Positions 10,956 through 22,589 of a DNA stretch of 64,000 bases are shown here, one piece after another. Below the pieces are notes generated by a model. That model had not been told where the DNA came from. It did no database searches and was given only the letters and a program-made list of their open reading frames with translations. The position numbers and the translations under genes were made by a program. Position 1 is the stretch's first letter. Every line of letters begins with the position of its first letter. Source of the DNA: Poa pratensis (lineage: Eukaryota > Streptophyta > Magnoliopsida > Poales > Poaceae); the NCBI GenBank assembly GCA_947311845.1, contig CAMZMU010000081.1, positions 3,382,701-3,446,700 on the forward strand, read 5' to 3'.

Positions 10956-11620
10956 CTGAGCATTTGATTAAACAAAAGACTTTTATATAAAAATGTTTTA
11001 TTCTAGAGGACCGAGTTACATCTTTTTGAAAAGTGCGAGGATTTTACTGCAAGAAAGCGGTGTCCGTAGGGCCGAGTCACTTTTTTTTGGAAAGTGCGAG
11101 GTCTTTTGTGGAAGAAAGAACCAGTGGACAGATTAAATTTTTCTGAACATTTTGATATATTAAACACATTTTTCTGAATTACAGATCAGAAGTTATAGAT
11201 TATACAATTTTGGACATGTTTCTGAATTTTTTGGAAATTTAAATTCTTACAATTATAATTTTGGATATTTTTCTTAAATTTCTGGAAATGTTTAAAATTC
11301 TGACGATGGGACCCACATGGCAGGGTTTTAGTAATTACTGAAATTATTTATCAAAACGAATAAAATTCGGACGTCTGGGGCATACGATAACGTTATTTGG
11401 TGACGTCATCAGTGGAACTGTTGCTGATGCGATGGCCGTGTCGTTGCGAAAAGGTCACTGGATTGTCCGAAAATTGCAGATAAGTCCCTCCGGCGTACAG
11501 GCCGACGTAGGCCCCTTTGACATTTGGACCGTGGGTTAATTTCTTGTTTGTCAAGGGGTTTTTTTGCAAAATGGCGACGGCGATGCCGTGTCGTTGCGAA
11601 AAAGGTCCCTAGATTGTACA
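10954..11620. repeat. Duplicated AT-rich block, copy A2
   Basis: Direct copy of 9990-10655. It includes the GTGACGTC.TCAGTGGAACTG and GGCGACGGCGATGCCGTGTC segments. Its right end fuses directly to the 3' side of the LINE at about 11630-11650, with no poly-A tail between them. Confidence 0.7.
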
Positions 11621-11654
11621 AAATAGCAAAGAATTGAGCAAAATTCTGCGGCAC

Positions 11655-14600
11655 CAGTCACACCCAAGAGTCTGACGCAGGACCGCCCACATAAAAACAG
11701 CAGGCGAGCAGCGGAAGAAAATATGAGCGGCATCCTCAACTTCCCCGCACAGGGCACACTTGCCATCGGAAGGCCCCTGCCTTGTGGCAAGCTGAGAGCC
11801 AGACGGTAAGCGGTCAAGGATAAGTTGCCAGGAGAAAATTCTAATTTAAGAGGGATCTTGGCCTTCCAAACTTCTTTGAAGTGAGCCACCGACGCACCTG
11901 CAGTCAGCTTTCTATATATGGAATTGACAGAGAAGGCGCCCGTCGCCTCCAAAGTCCAAGAGATCCTATCATGCTCCTCAACCAGGCTGACCGTGTTGAT
12001 AACCTCAACAAGCTCAATCCATTGGTTAAAACCAGCCTCGTCTAGCGATCTTCTAAAACGACATTCACCATTAATCGCTCGAGCAACTGAAATAGACTCG
12101 TCTTCACTCACACTGAAGAGACGAGGAAACCGATGACACAAAGGGCCCTCCCCAGTCCACCAGTCCCTCCAAAACTGTGTTTTCTGCCCATTGTGGACCG
12201 CATGCCTAGCGCCAAGTTTGAAAATGTGCTTAATCTTGTGGAGGCTTTTCCAGAACTGCCCCCCCCTCGGTCCGAGCTCGTGAAAATGTCTCCAGATTGC
12301 GTGTACTTGGCACGGATGATAAGTGCCCAGATAGAGTTTTCCATTGATAGATTTTTCCAAATCCACTTGAGCATCAGGGCAACATTCATTTGACGGGAGT
12401 TCAGCAGGCCAAGGCCTCCACAATCTTTAGGTCTACACATAGCTGGCCAGTTAACCATATGATATTTCCTCTTGGTACCCGCTCCTTCCAAAAGAAGCGA
12501 GATCTGTGAGAGTCAAACAGGGCATGAACCCCTTCCCCAAGAAGGAACAATCCCATGGCAAACATAGGCAGACTGGCAAGGCAGGAATTGGATAAAACTA
12601 GTCTACCCCCTGAAGAAAGGAACCTACCAATCCAGGGTTCGACTCTGTCCGCAAGTTTCTGAACAAGGAAGGCCCATTGATCCGCTGTGAGTTTCTTGTC
12701 TGAAATCGGCAGCCCAAGGTAGATAAAGGGGAAGGAGCCTAGCTTGCAGTTCAGCTGCGAGCTACACTGATAACACTTCGGGTTGCTGGTCTAAAACAAA
12801 GACCTCACTCTTGTGGTAATTTATTTTCAATCCCGACATGTCTTCAAAACACATAAGCAGGAATTTAAGGTTAGCAATGTCCAGTGCATTGTTCTGAATC
12901 AGAATGATGGTGTCATCCGCGTACTGGAGGTGAGTGATTCCCCTGGAACCAGATGCGGTACAACCCCGTGAATATGACCAGCCGAATTTGCCGCAGACAA
13001 CATAGCAGAAAGACCCTCAGCAATGAAATTAAACAACAAAGGCGAAAGTGGGTCCCCTTGGCGCACCCCGCGTTTGTTGCGAAAGAAAGGGCCCATTTCT
13101 CCGTTAATGAGATAGCGGTTTGTCCCCAGAAACCAGCTGAAAGATCCGAAGGACAAAGCCGGCCTCGAAACCTTTTCTGCGGAGCACCTCCACCAAGAAG
13201 TCCCAATTGACCCTATCATACGCCTTTTCGAAGTCTAGTTTGAGCAAGATGCCCCCCAGCTTCTTGCTCTTTAGCTCGTGCACAATCTCATGAAGTGCAA
13301 GAGCCCCATCTAAGATAAAGCGACCCTTAATGAACGCAGTCTGGTTGGGGCTGATAATTCTGTGCGCAATAGGATCCAACCTAGACGCAAAAGCCTTGGA
13401 AATGACCTTAAAAACCACGTTAATGAGGGCAATGGGGCGGAACAGAGAGATACTTTCCGCCCTTGCACCTTCGGGATCAGCGTCAACACCCCAAAGTTGA
13501 GCCGCGAGATGTCAATCCTCCCTAGGATGAAATCGTTCGGAATGTGAAGTAGACCATGCTTGATGAGGGCCAGTACTTCTTAAAAATGGCACCGGAAACC
13601 CATCCGGCCCAGGGGCAGTATCTGATTTCATCTCCTTCACTAAATTTTCCAGCTCAGTTTCACTAAAGGTGATCGCGAGCAGGTCATTGTCTTCTTGAGT
13701 TGCGCACATGTTCACCCCCCAGGTGTTCTGCGCCAAACCACAGTGTCGCGGAGAGGTTGAGCCCAACAACTCCCTATAAAAGTCATAGATGTGTTCCCTG
13801 CAGCTCCGTTTTCCCGGAGAGCACAGTACATCCGCCTTAGTCAGGGAGGAGATGTTACATCTGCGGTGCTTCCCGTTCGCAATAGCATGAAAGTAAGCCG
13901 TGTTGGCGTCCCCCTGGAGCGCCCATCTAATACGGCCCGTGCCGCCAGTACTCTTCCTCCAGTCTATAAATTTGAAGAAGCTGATCCTCTAGGTGGTAAC
14001 GGTAGGCCCACTCATCATCCTCCAGACTCGTGGAATCCCCTTTCCTATCAATGTCCTGGATAGCCTCGAGAAGAGCCACTTTTTTCTCTTGGAGTCCTTG
14101 CCAGGTTGCGACTCCAGCCCCTCAGCTTTTGTCGCGTTCCACCGATCATGAAGTTCCACCAATCGATAATATCTCTGCCTCCTACCCTCTGCGCTAAGCT
14201 CTCCCAAGAGTTTAGCAAGAATTGATGGAATTCTGGCATTTCAAACCACCCAGTTTCAAAGAAAAACCGATTACTCGGACAGGGGCGCCTCGCCAGTGTC
14301 CAGGATAAGAGGCGTGTGATCAGATCCTAGGCTGGTCTCGGCAACAAGGGTAGTTAGCGGCAAAAGGGCTTCCAGGTCAACGACATAAAAACTCTGTCAA
14401 GGACACATCTAACTGGGTTTAGACGTCTATTGGTCCAAGTATATCTCGCCCCCGAGCGATGAATTTCTGCATATCCCAGTGGCAATATGGGAATTGAACA
14501 TATTAATCCTAGGCCAGTTTAATCTATCATTGTTTTTGTCTGCACTGCCTCGGATCAAATTAAAGTCGCCACCCATCACCACAGGGTGTTGACAACGAGC

Positions 14601-15132
14601 TATTTTGGCTGAAATCTCATCTAGGAAAGCAGCCGATTTGGAATGATCCGCAGGCCATACACTCCAATAAAAATGATAATGCGCTTGGAAGGTCTGTGCA
14701 AAACCGTGAAACTGAGGAAGTGCTGACCCCTGTCAATACTTCCCACCTCAAAAGCTATCCCGAGCTCCCAACAGCAAGCCCCCCGAGTGGCCATTTGCCG
14801 GCAGCCAGTTCCAAAAGAATTTCTCCCCCACTTCTAAACTTCTAAGGTCCTGATCCGAAAAATCTTGCTTAATCGTCTCTTGTAAGCACACCACGTCATC
14901 TTATGTTTCCGAGATACTCCTTAAGCAGGGTTCGGCGCCCCGGCACCCTGAACCCGTGGATATTCAGAAAGAGGCACCGCAATAAGGAACCCCTCCTTTA
15001 GCCCGTGCTTGGCGGGTGTACGCTTTCTAGCGGCAGGTTCATAAATTTCTTGCGTCCTCTGGTTCTTCTAATTGGACCCGATTGTGGCCCTCGCCACTCT
15101 CGTTTTCTCTTCTTTGCCGACCCCGGCGTCAC
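11655..15132 (-). pseudogene. LINE ORF2: endonuclease, reverse transcriptase, zf-RVT
   Basis: The endonuclease part lies at about 15000-14290. It has LNIHGF near the start, then VVCLQET and VVMGGDFNLI (14596-14540), all usual for APE-type endonucleases. The reverse transcriptase lies at about 13800-12780. It has FIKGRFILD, LKLDFEKAYDRVNWDFL, RQGDPLSPLLFNF and the catalytic YADD at 12923-12912. The zf-RVT region (about 12490-11655) has VWKAKIPLKLEF and a Cys-containing CAGKLR block. Frameshifts occur before VVCLQET, before YADD (near 12955), and between RT and zf-RVT. The N-terminal end is separated by the LTR insertion, with remaining ORF2 leader at about 22528-22174. The product is not functional. 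Confidence 0.85.
15128..15132. other. Target-site duplication GTCAC, left copy
   Basis: GTCAC directly abuts the LTR start at 15133 and is repeated at 22169-22173. Confidence 0.9.
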
Positions 15133-16753
15133 TGGTGGCTCTAGGTTAATAGTGCCAGAAACAATTGCTTGTACGTCACACGTCAGTTGGGAACCCCAAG
15201 AGGAAGGTATGATGAGTGCAGCAGTAAGTTTTCCCTCAGTATGAAACCAAGGTTTAATCGACCAGTAGGAAAACGAGGTTTGCTTCGAAGGTGTTGGTGA
15301 AGGAGTGTAGTGCGGCGCAACACCAGGGATTCCGGTGCCAACGTGGAACCTGCACAACACAATCAAATTACTTTGCCCCAACTTAACAGTGAGGTTGTCA
15401 ATCTCACCGGCTTGCTGAAAACAAAGGGTTAAACGTATCGAATGGAAATGATGTTTGTTTGCATAAAACAGTAGAGAACAATGATTGCAGTAGATTGTAT
15501 TTCAGATGTAAAAGAATGGACCGGGGTCCACAGTTCACTAGTGGTGTCTCTCCAATAAGATAACTAACATGCTGGGTAAACAAATTACAGCTGGGCAATT
15601 GACAATTGATAAGTGCATATAACATGCATGTGTGAGCTGTGGTGTCTACTATGAGATTCATTTGGGCATTACGACAAAGTACATAGACCGCTATCCAGCA
15701 TGCATCTATGCCTAAATAGTCCACTTTCCGGTTAACATCCGTACCCCTTCCAGTATTAAGTTGCAAGCAACAGACAATTGCATTAAGTAATGTGCGTAAT
15801 GTAAACAATACATTCATCCTTGAATAAAGCATTGCTGTTTTACCCCTAGTGGCAACAACACATCTACAACCTTAGAACTTGCTGTCACTATCCCAGGTTA
15901 AATAGAGGTTGAACCCAACTATCATGCATAAATACCCCCTCTTGGAGTTACAAGTATTCACGTGGCCAAGGCTTCAACAAGTAACGGAGAGCATGCAAGA
16001 TCACAAATGACATAGACATGATAATATAATATTCAGCTCCACATAGGTATCAATATAAGTCAGATCCCAGCAAACACAACATGTAGCATTACAATAAGAT
16101 GATCTTGATCATGATAGGCAGCTCACAAGATCTAAACATGATGGCACAAGTGGAGAAGACAACCATCTAGCTACTGCTATGGACCCATAGTCCAAGGATG
16201 AACTACTCACGCATCACTCCGGAGGCGGGCATGGCGATGTAGAGCCCTCCGGTGATGATTCCCCTCTCCGGCAGGGTGCCGGGAAGAGCTTCAGAACCCC
16301 CCGAGTTAGGGTTGACGACGGCGGCGGCAGCGAATATGTTCTGGATGAAAGGCTCGGTGTTTTAGGGTTTTCGCGTCTCGGGGAATAAATAGGCGAAGGG
16401 GCGATGTCGGCGGACCCCCGAGGGGCCCAAACCACCAGGCGCGGCTGGGCCCACTGCCGCGCCATGGTGGTTTGGCCACCTCGTGGCTCTCTTCGTCTCT
16501 CCTTCGGACTCCGTGTACGTGCTGGAAAAATAGGGACTGGCCTTTTGTTTCGTGCAATTCCGAGAATATTTCCAGAAGTAACTTTCTGAAACCAAAAACA
16601 GCAGAAAACAGGGAACTGGCACTGTGGCATCTTGTTAATAGGTTAGTCCCAGAAAATGCATAAAAGTGATACGAAGTGTATATAAAACATGTAGCAAATG
16701 GTATAATATAAGCATGGAACAGCAGAAATTATGGATACGTTGGAGACGTATCA
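15133..16753 (-). repeat. 3' LTR of the nested element
   Basis: 1621 bp, minus orientation. In element orientation it contains a TATA-like CCTATTTATTCC before the probable transcription start. It carries the 3'-type variants CCAGTCCC, CACGTACACGG and AGTAATTTG that also mark the 3'-side LTRs of the tandem array. Confidence 0.93.
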
Positions 16754-16772
16754 AGCATCCCCAAGCTTAGTT

Positions 16773-16790
16773 CTACTCGTCCTCGAGTAG
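16773..16790 (-). other. Hairpin beside the polypurine tract
   Basis: Arms CTACTCG and CGAGTAG with a 4-nt loop (AGGA in element orientation), followed by the polypurine stretch AAGCTTGGGGATGCT (16768-16754) that primes plus-strand synthesis at the LTR border. Confidence 0.7.
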
Positions 16791-18683
16791 GTAAAACGAT
16801 AACAACAAATAATTTCTGAGGAGACATGCTTTCACACAATCTTGATCAATATATTGCAAGGCTCATGTCATGAATGAAGTGACTCAAAGCAATGATCTAT
16901 AGTTTGCTAACAAATAGATAAAGAGTAAACAATGAATCATATAAGCAAAAACTTTTCATGAATAGTACTTTCAAGACAAGCATCAAAAAGTTTTGCATAA
17001 GAGGTAACTCATAAAGCAATAGATTCAAAGTAAAAGGCATTGAAGCAACACAAAGGATGATTAAGTTTCAGCATTTGCTTTCAACTTGTAACATGTATAT
17101 CTCATGGATAGTTGTCAACATAAAGCAATATAACAAGTGCAATAAGTAAATATGTAAGAATCAATGCACACAAAGTTGACACAAGTGTTTGCTTCTAAGA
17201 TAGAAAGGAGTAGGTAAACTGACTCAACATAAAGTAAAAGATAGGCCCTTCGCAGAGGGAAGCAGGGATTAAATCATGTGCTAGAGCTTTTTAAGTTTTC
17301 GAAAGCATATAGAGAGCACAAAATAAGTATTTGAGAGGTGTTTGTTGTTGTCAACGAATGGTAGTGGGCACTCTAACCCCCTTGTCAACCAGACTTTCAA
17401 AGAGCGGCTCCCATGAAGGACGTTATTCTACCAGCAAGGTAGATCATCCCTCTTCTCTTTTGTTTACACATGTATTTTAGTTTCTTTATAGATGACACTC
17501 CTCCCAACCTTTTGCTTACACAAGCCATGGCTAACCGAATCCTCGGGTGCCTTCCAACATTCACATACCATGGAGGAGTGTCTATTGCAAAATTAAGTTG
17601 CTTACTGATAAATCAGGGCAAAACATGTGAAGAGAATTATTAATGAAAGTTGTAATTAATTGGGGCTGGGCACCCCGTTGCCAGCTCTTTTTGCAAATTA
17701 TTGGATAAGCGGATGTATATGCCACTAGTCCATTGGTGAAAGTCTGTCAGAAGTAAATGACAAGATTGAAAGATAAAACACCACATACTTCCTCATGAGC
17801 TATAAAACATTGACACAAATAAGGAGTAATAAAGTTTTGAATAGTTTAAAGGTAGCACATGAAATATTTACTTGGAATGGCAGGAAATACCACATAGTAG
17901 GTAGGTATGGTGGACACAAATGGCATGGGTTTTGGCTCAAGTTTTGGATGCACGAGAAGCATTCCCTCTCAGTACAGAGTTTAGGCTAGCAAGGTTGTTT
18001 GAAGCAAACACAAGTATAAACCGGTACAGCAAGAATCACATAAAAACATATTGCAAGTATTATAAGACTCTACACTGTCTTCCTTGTTGCTCAAACATTT
18101 TACCAGAAAATATCTAGACCTTAGAGAGAACAAATATGCATCCCAAGTCTCAACAAGCTCTACGGTAGTTCTCCACTACTAGGCTTTAACTACATGATGC
18201 AAGAGCTTAAACATGATCTACTTGAGAGCTCAAAACAATTGCAAAGCATCAAATCAAAACAAGACAATGATCTACAAGAATGCATATGTCTTTTCCAATA
18301 CCAACTACTACATGTAGCATTTTCTTTCTTCCAAACAAACACCAATAATTTATTAAACATAAACTCTCCAAATGATAATATAATGCAGCAAGAGAGTATT
18401 TATAAACAAGTGCTAACAGCTCGAAGAGATGCATGAAAAACAGGAGCTAAAAGCACTGCAGTAGCTAGTTAAGAATACTCAACAAATATAAGTGAAGAAC
18501 ATGAGTATTCACATGAAAAAGCGGAGCGTGTCTCTCTCCCACACAAGGATTGCTAGGATCCGAATTTATTCAAACAAAAACAAAAATAAAAACACACAGA
18601 CGCTCCAAGTAAAGCGCATAAGATGTGAAAGAATTAAAATATAGTTTCACTAGAGATGACCTGATAAGTTTGTTGATGAAGAA

Positions 18684-18704
18684 GGGGATGCCTTGGGCAT
18701 CCCC
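18684..18704 (-). other. 9-bp stem hairpin in the 3' UTR
   Basis: Arms GGGGATGCC and GGCATCCCC with a CAA loop (element orientation), preceded by AAGCTT so that it contains a copy of the polypurine-tract word. The same hairpin occurs at 34886, 42839 and 48567. Confidence 0.7.
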
Positions 18705-19344
18705 AAGCTTAGACGCTTGAGTCTCTCTGAATATGGTTGGGATGAACCACGGGGGCATCCCCAAGCTTAGGCTTTTCACTCTTCTTGATCACATAATATC
18801 ACCCTTCTCGCTTGATCCTTGAAAACTTCCTTCACACCAAACTCAAGACAGTTCTCATTAGAGGGTTAGTGCATAATCAAAAATTCTCATATTCTGTAAT
18901 GATACAATCAATCCCAAAGCTTCTGGACATTAGCTACAGCCACCAATGCTTTGTGGAGCAAAGAAATCCACACAAACACAGTAAAAGAGCGAATGCAAAA
19001 CAAAAGGCAGAATCTGTCAAAAACAGAACAGTCTGGAATGACGAATTTTTTCGAGGCACTTAAGTTGCTCAGATGGATCTGGCCTAAAATAATGAAAGTT
19101 GCGTACATATCTCAGGAATATGCGTGATTTTTCTCAGAATTTTTTGAATTTTCTACAGGGAGATAAGCTCAAATCCGTGACAGCTAAAAATCTGTCACTG
19201 CGCAGAAATCCAAATCTTGCATCAACTTTCAATATAGAACTTTACTTGGCACAACATTGCGATAAAATAAAGATACAAAGGAGTTGCTACAGAAGTAACA
19301 AAACCTTGACTCAAAGAAAACAAAAATAACAGCAAATAAAAACG

Positions 19345-19393
19345 ATGGGTTGTCTCCCATAAGCGCTTTTCTTTAACGCCTTTCAGCTAGGCG
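19345..19393 (-). other. Conserved two-hairpin RNA cassette after the ORF
   Basis: In element orientation, stem 1 is CGCC-TAGCTGAAA-GGCG and stem 2 is ATGGG-AGACAA-CCCAT, joined by TTAAAGAAAAGCGCTT. Homologous cassettes occur at 34186, 42181, 47909 and 56044 with compensatory changes in both stems. Confidence 0.65.
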
Positions 19394-19437
19394 CAGAAAG
19401 TGAAAATCAAGTGTTGTCAAGTGGAGGAGCATTGACA

Positions 19438-20279
19438 TCAATACCAAGGGCCATGCCTACCTCTCTTACCCTTAGACTTACTCTTTGGTTTGGGGAATAC
19501 ATGGCCGCACCTTGGTGTGGAGGTAAGATTCAGAGTGCCTTTTCCCACATCTATGGTTGCTCCCATTAATTTGAGCAGAGATCTTCCAAGTGTAATTTGT
19601 CCTGTCCCTGCACATTCAATAACAAGATAATCAGTGGACACCGTTCTCCCAAGAAAGGTTGTAAACACACCCTCAGCTATCCCCTCGGGAAATATAACAG
19701 AGTTATCAGTAAGAGTTATTCCTTCTCCTCCTTCAGCAAGTCCCAAAGATTCAAAGTTTCATAAATGCTTTTAGGCATAAGGCAAAACTCAGACATAATA
19801 TCACAACGAGCATAAAAGGTTTCACCACAAATAGCAACCTTTACCGTAGGGACCCACATCGAAGGTTCAAAATTTGTTGGAACATAGTCAAAATATTCCC
19901 GAATTTGATTATAGCCATCCTTTAAACAAGATATATGTGTCTCAAGAGTGTTTAATCTAGCATGGATGCTAACAAGGGCCGAATCAAATTTATTAGTTGA
20001 GCTAGAAGTTGCAATCAACTTTTTTATGGCATTAAAAGCTTGATCCCCATCACAGTGAAGGAAATCTCCTCCCACAATAGCATCTAAAGCATATCTATAA
20101 CAAAGGGCTAGACCAAAGTAGAAGCTAGTGAGAAGCAAACTTAAAGTCATTTTAGGATCAGTTTTACCAAAGGAATCATTAATTCTAGACCAAGCTTCTT
20201 TAAAATTCTCCTCACTCCCTTGTTTAAAAGTGAAGATCAATTCCTCAGGTGACATAGCAACAGGCATGGAACAAGACAT
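19438..20279 (-). pseudogene. gag-like ORF plus protease remnant (cargo type 1)
   Basis: The start MSCSMPVAMSPEEL at 20279 was chosen because it lies downstream of the AT-rich leader. The gag part has the retrotransposon-gag signature FKEAWSRINDSF and ALDAIVGGDF (residues about 25-75), followed by a coiled-coil-prone region (SIHARLNTLETHISCLKDG). A retropepsin-like domain follows, with MPKSIYETLN and, after a frameshift at about 19735-19746, LGRTVSTDYLVIECAGTGQ and LGRSLLKLMGATID. Where active retropepsins have Asp-x-Gly-Ala-Ser before MPKS, this copy reads CDIMSEF, so the catalytic loop is lost. It ends in a Lys/Ser-rich tail. Gag binds and packages element RNA. This copy is probably inactive or structural only. 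Confidence 0.7.
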
Positions 20280-20515
20280 GATGGTGACAAGAACAAAACA
20301 AAACTGAAATAAACAAGTAACTAATTTTTTTTGTGTTTTTGATATAGAGAAAGCAAACAAAATAAAAATAAACTAGGCAAGACAAGTAACTAATTTTTTT
20401 GTGTTTTTGATATAGAGAAAGCAAACAAACAAAATAAAAATAAACTAAGCAAGACAAATAACAAAGTAAAGAGATTGGGTGTGAGAGACTCCCCTTGCAG
20501 AAGCAATTCTGTTTT

Positions 20516-20532
20516 CCCCGGCAACGGCGCCA
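20516..20532 (-). promoter_or_regulatory. Primer-binding site for tRNA-Asp
   Basis: In element orientation TGGCGCCGTTGCCGGGG lies 11 nt inside the 5' LTR. It is complementary to the 3' end of plant tRNA-Asp(GUC), from established knowledge of that tRNA. Confidence 0.85.
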
Positions 20533-20543
20533 GAAAACGTTGT

Positions 20544-22168
20544 TGGTGGCTCTAGGTTAATAGTGCCAGAAACAATTGCTTGTACGTCACACGTCAGTTG
20601 GGAACCCCAAGAGGAAGGTATGATGAGTGCAGCAGTAAGTTTTCCCTCAGTATGAAACCAAGGTTTAATCGGACCAGTAGGAAAACGAGGTTTGCTTCGA
20701 AGGTGTTGGTGGAGGAGTGTAGTGCGGCGCAACACCAGGGATTCCGGTGCCAACGTGGAACCTGCACAGCACAATCAAACTACTTTGCCCCAACTTAACA
20801 GTGAGGTTGTCAATCTCACCGGCTTGCTGAAAACAAAGGGTTAAACGTATCGAATGGAAGATGATGTTTGTTTGCATAAAACAGTAGAGAACAATGATTG
20901 CAGTAGATTGTATTTCAGATGTAAAAGAATGGACCGGGGTCCACAGTTCACTAGTGGTGTCTCTCCAATAAGATAACTAACATGCTGGGTAAACAAATTA
21001 CAGCTGGGCAATTGACAATTGATAAGTGCATATAACATGCATGTGTGAGCTGTGGTGTCTACTATGAGATTCATTTGGGCATTACGACAAAGTACATAGA
21101 CCGCTATCCAGCATGCATCTATGCCTAAATAGTCCACTTTCCGGTTAACATCCGTACCCCTTCCAGTATTAAGTTGCAAGCAACAGACAATTGCATTAAG
21201 TAATGTGCGTAATGTAAACAATACATTCATCCTTGAATAAAGCATTGCTGTTTTACCCCTAGTGGCAACAACACATCTACAACCTTAGAACTTGCTGTCA
21301 CTATCCCAGGTTAAATAGAGGTTGAACCCAACTATCATGCATAAATACCCCCTCTTGGAGTTACAAGTATTCACGTGGCCAAGCTTCAACAAGTAACGGA
21401 GAGCATGCAAGATCACAAATGACATAGACATGATAATATAATATTCAGCTCCACATAGGTATCAATATAAGTCAGATCCCAGCAAACACAACATGTAGCA
21501 TTACAATAAGATGATCTTGATCATGATAGGCAGCTCACAAGATCTAAACATGATGGCACAAGTGGAGAAGACAACCATCTAGCTACTGCTATGGACCCAT
21601 AGTCCAAGGATGAACTACTCACGCATCACTCCGGAGGCGGGCATGGCGATGTAGAGCCCTCCGGTGATGATTCCCCTCTCCGGCAGGGTGCCGGGAAGAG
21701 CTTCAGGAACCCCCCGAGTTAGGGTTGACGACGGCGGCGGCAGCGAATATGTTCTGGATGAAAGGCTCGGTGTTTTAGGGTTTTCGCGTCTCGGGGAATA
21801 AATAGGCGAAGGGGCGATGTCGGCGGACCCCCGAGGGGCCCACCACACCCAGGCGCGGCTGGGCCCACTGCCGCGCCACCTGGTGGTTTGGCCACCTCGT
21901 GGCTCATCTTCGTCTCTCCTTCGGACTCCGTGATGCTGGAAAAATAGGGACCTGGCCTTTTGTTTCGTGCAATTCCGAGAATATTTCCAGAAGTAACTTT
22001 CTGAAACCAAAAACAGCAGAAAACAGGGAACTGGCACTGTGGCATCTTGTTAATAGGTTAGTCCCAGAAAATGCATAAAAGTGATACGAAGTGTATATAA
22101 AACATGTAGCAAATGGTATAATATAAGCATGGAACAGCAGAAATTATGGATACGTTGGAGACGTATCA
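20544..22168 (-). repeat. 5' LTR of the nested element
   Basis: 1625 bp, minus orientation; about 98-99% like the 3' LTR by eye. It carries the 5'-type variants CCAGGTCCC, CATCACGG, GATGAGCC and AGTAGTTTG, the same set as the first LTR of the tandem array. Confidence 0.93.
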
Positions 22169-22173
22169 GTCAC
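22169..22173. other. Target-site duplication GTCAC, right copy
   Basis: Directly abuts the LTR end at 22168 and matches 15128-15132. LINE sequence resumes after it. Confidence 0.9.
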
Positions 22174-22589
22174 CACCTTTGCCGACCCAGAGGTAGAGGC
22201 AGCCCCTGCTGCCCCTATCTCCAACGACTTTTGCTTGTCTTCCTCGCTTGTCGAGCAATCTTTTCTCGGGCAAGAGCAAGTTCAGCTTGAGCCAGTTCGG
22301 AGGCCCGAAAGAGAGAGATAATCTCGGCAGGAGAACCCGCCGATTCATGAAAAACGACGCAACTCTCTTTTGCAACTTGCATAAAATGCGAATCAGGAGG
22401 GAACTGAAGACAGTAAAATCGGCAAGAGAGGTACCTGTCAGATTCTTCTCCTTGGTGAGTTGCACCGCCCGATCCAGCACCGGTCCCTCCGTGCGTCCTT
22501 CGCCTCGCACACTCTTCCTCTTGGTCACAGATGGTATAGGGATGGCTGCGCTTCTTGGTGCTCTGGTGACTGGGACATCAAGCTCTGGA

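Larger units (their letters stand above)
15133..22168 (-). mobile_element. Non-autonomous Ty3/gypsy-like LTR retrotransposon (7036 bp) nested in the LINE
   Basis: Two LTRs of about 1.62 kb (15133-16753 and 20544-22168) in minus orientation start TGATACGTCTCCAACGTATC and end GAGCCACCA. A 5-bp GTCAC duplication flanks them. The primer site complementary to tRNA-Asp is at 20516-20532 and the polypurine tract at 16754-16768. Internal sequence holds a gag-like ORF and a protease remnant, with no reverse transcriptase or integrase. LTRs and UTRs are nearly identical to those of the tandem array at 39062-52134, but the coding part is different. Sabrina/WHAM-like families have such LTRs; the exact family was not checked. 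Confidence 0.93.

Noticed and set aside
15404..15832. 142-aa minus-strand frame that recurs at 20841, 39981, 45711 and 51435
   Set aside because: It is part of the LTR sequence, so its recurrence reflects LTR copies; it has no domain and its frame is broken by indels in some copies.
16214..16630. Overlapping frames of 80-140 aa in the GC-rich part of each TGATACG-type LTR (also 21615, 39184, 44912, 50640)
   Set aside because: They span the promoter and leader region of the LTR, shift frame among copies and show no domain.
18908..19108. Small frames in the 3' UTR repeated at 42435 and 48163
   Set aside because: Conserved because the UTR DNA is nearly identical; no codon-level evidence for translation.
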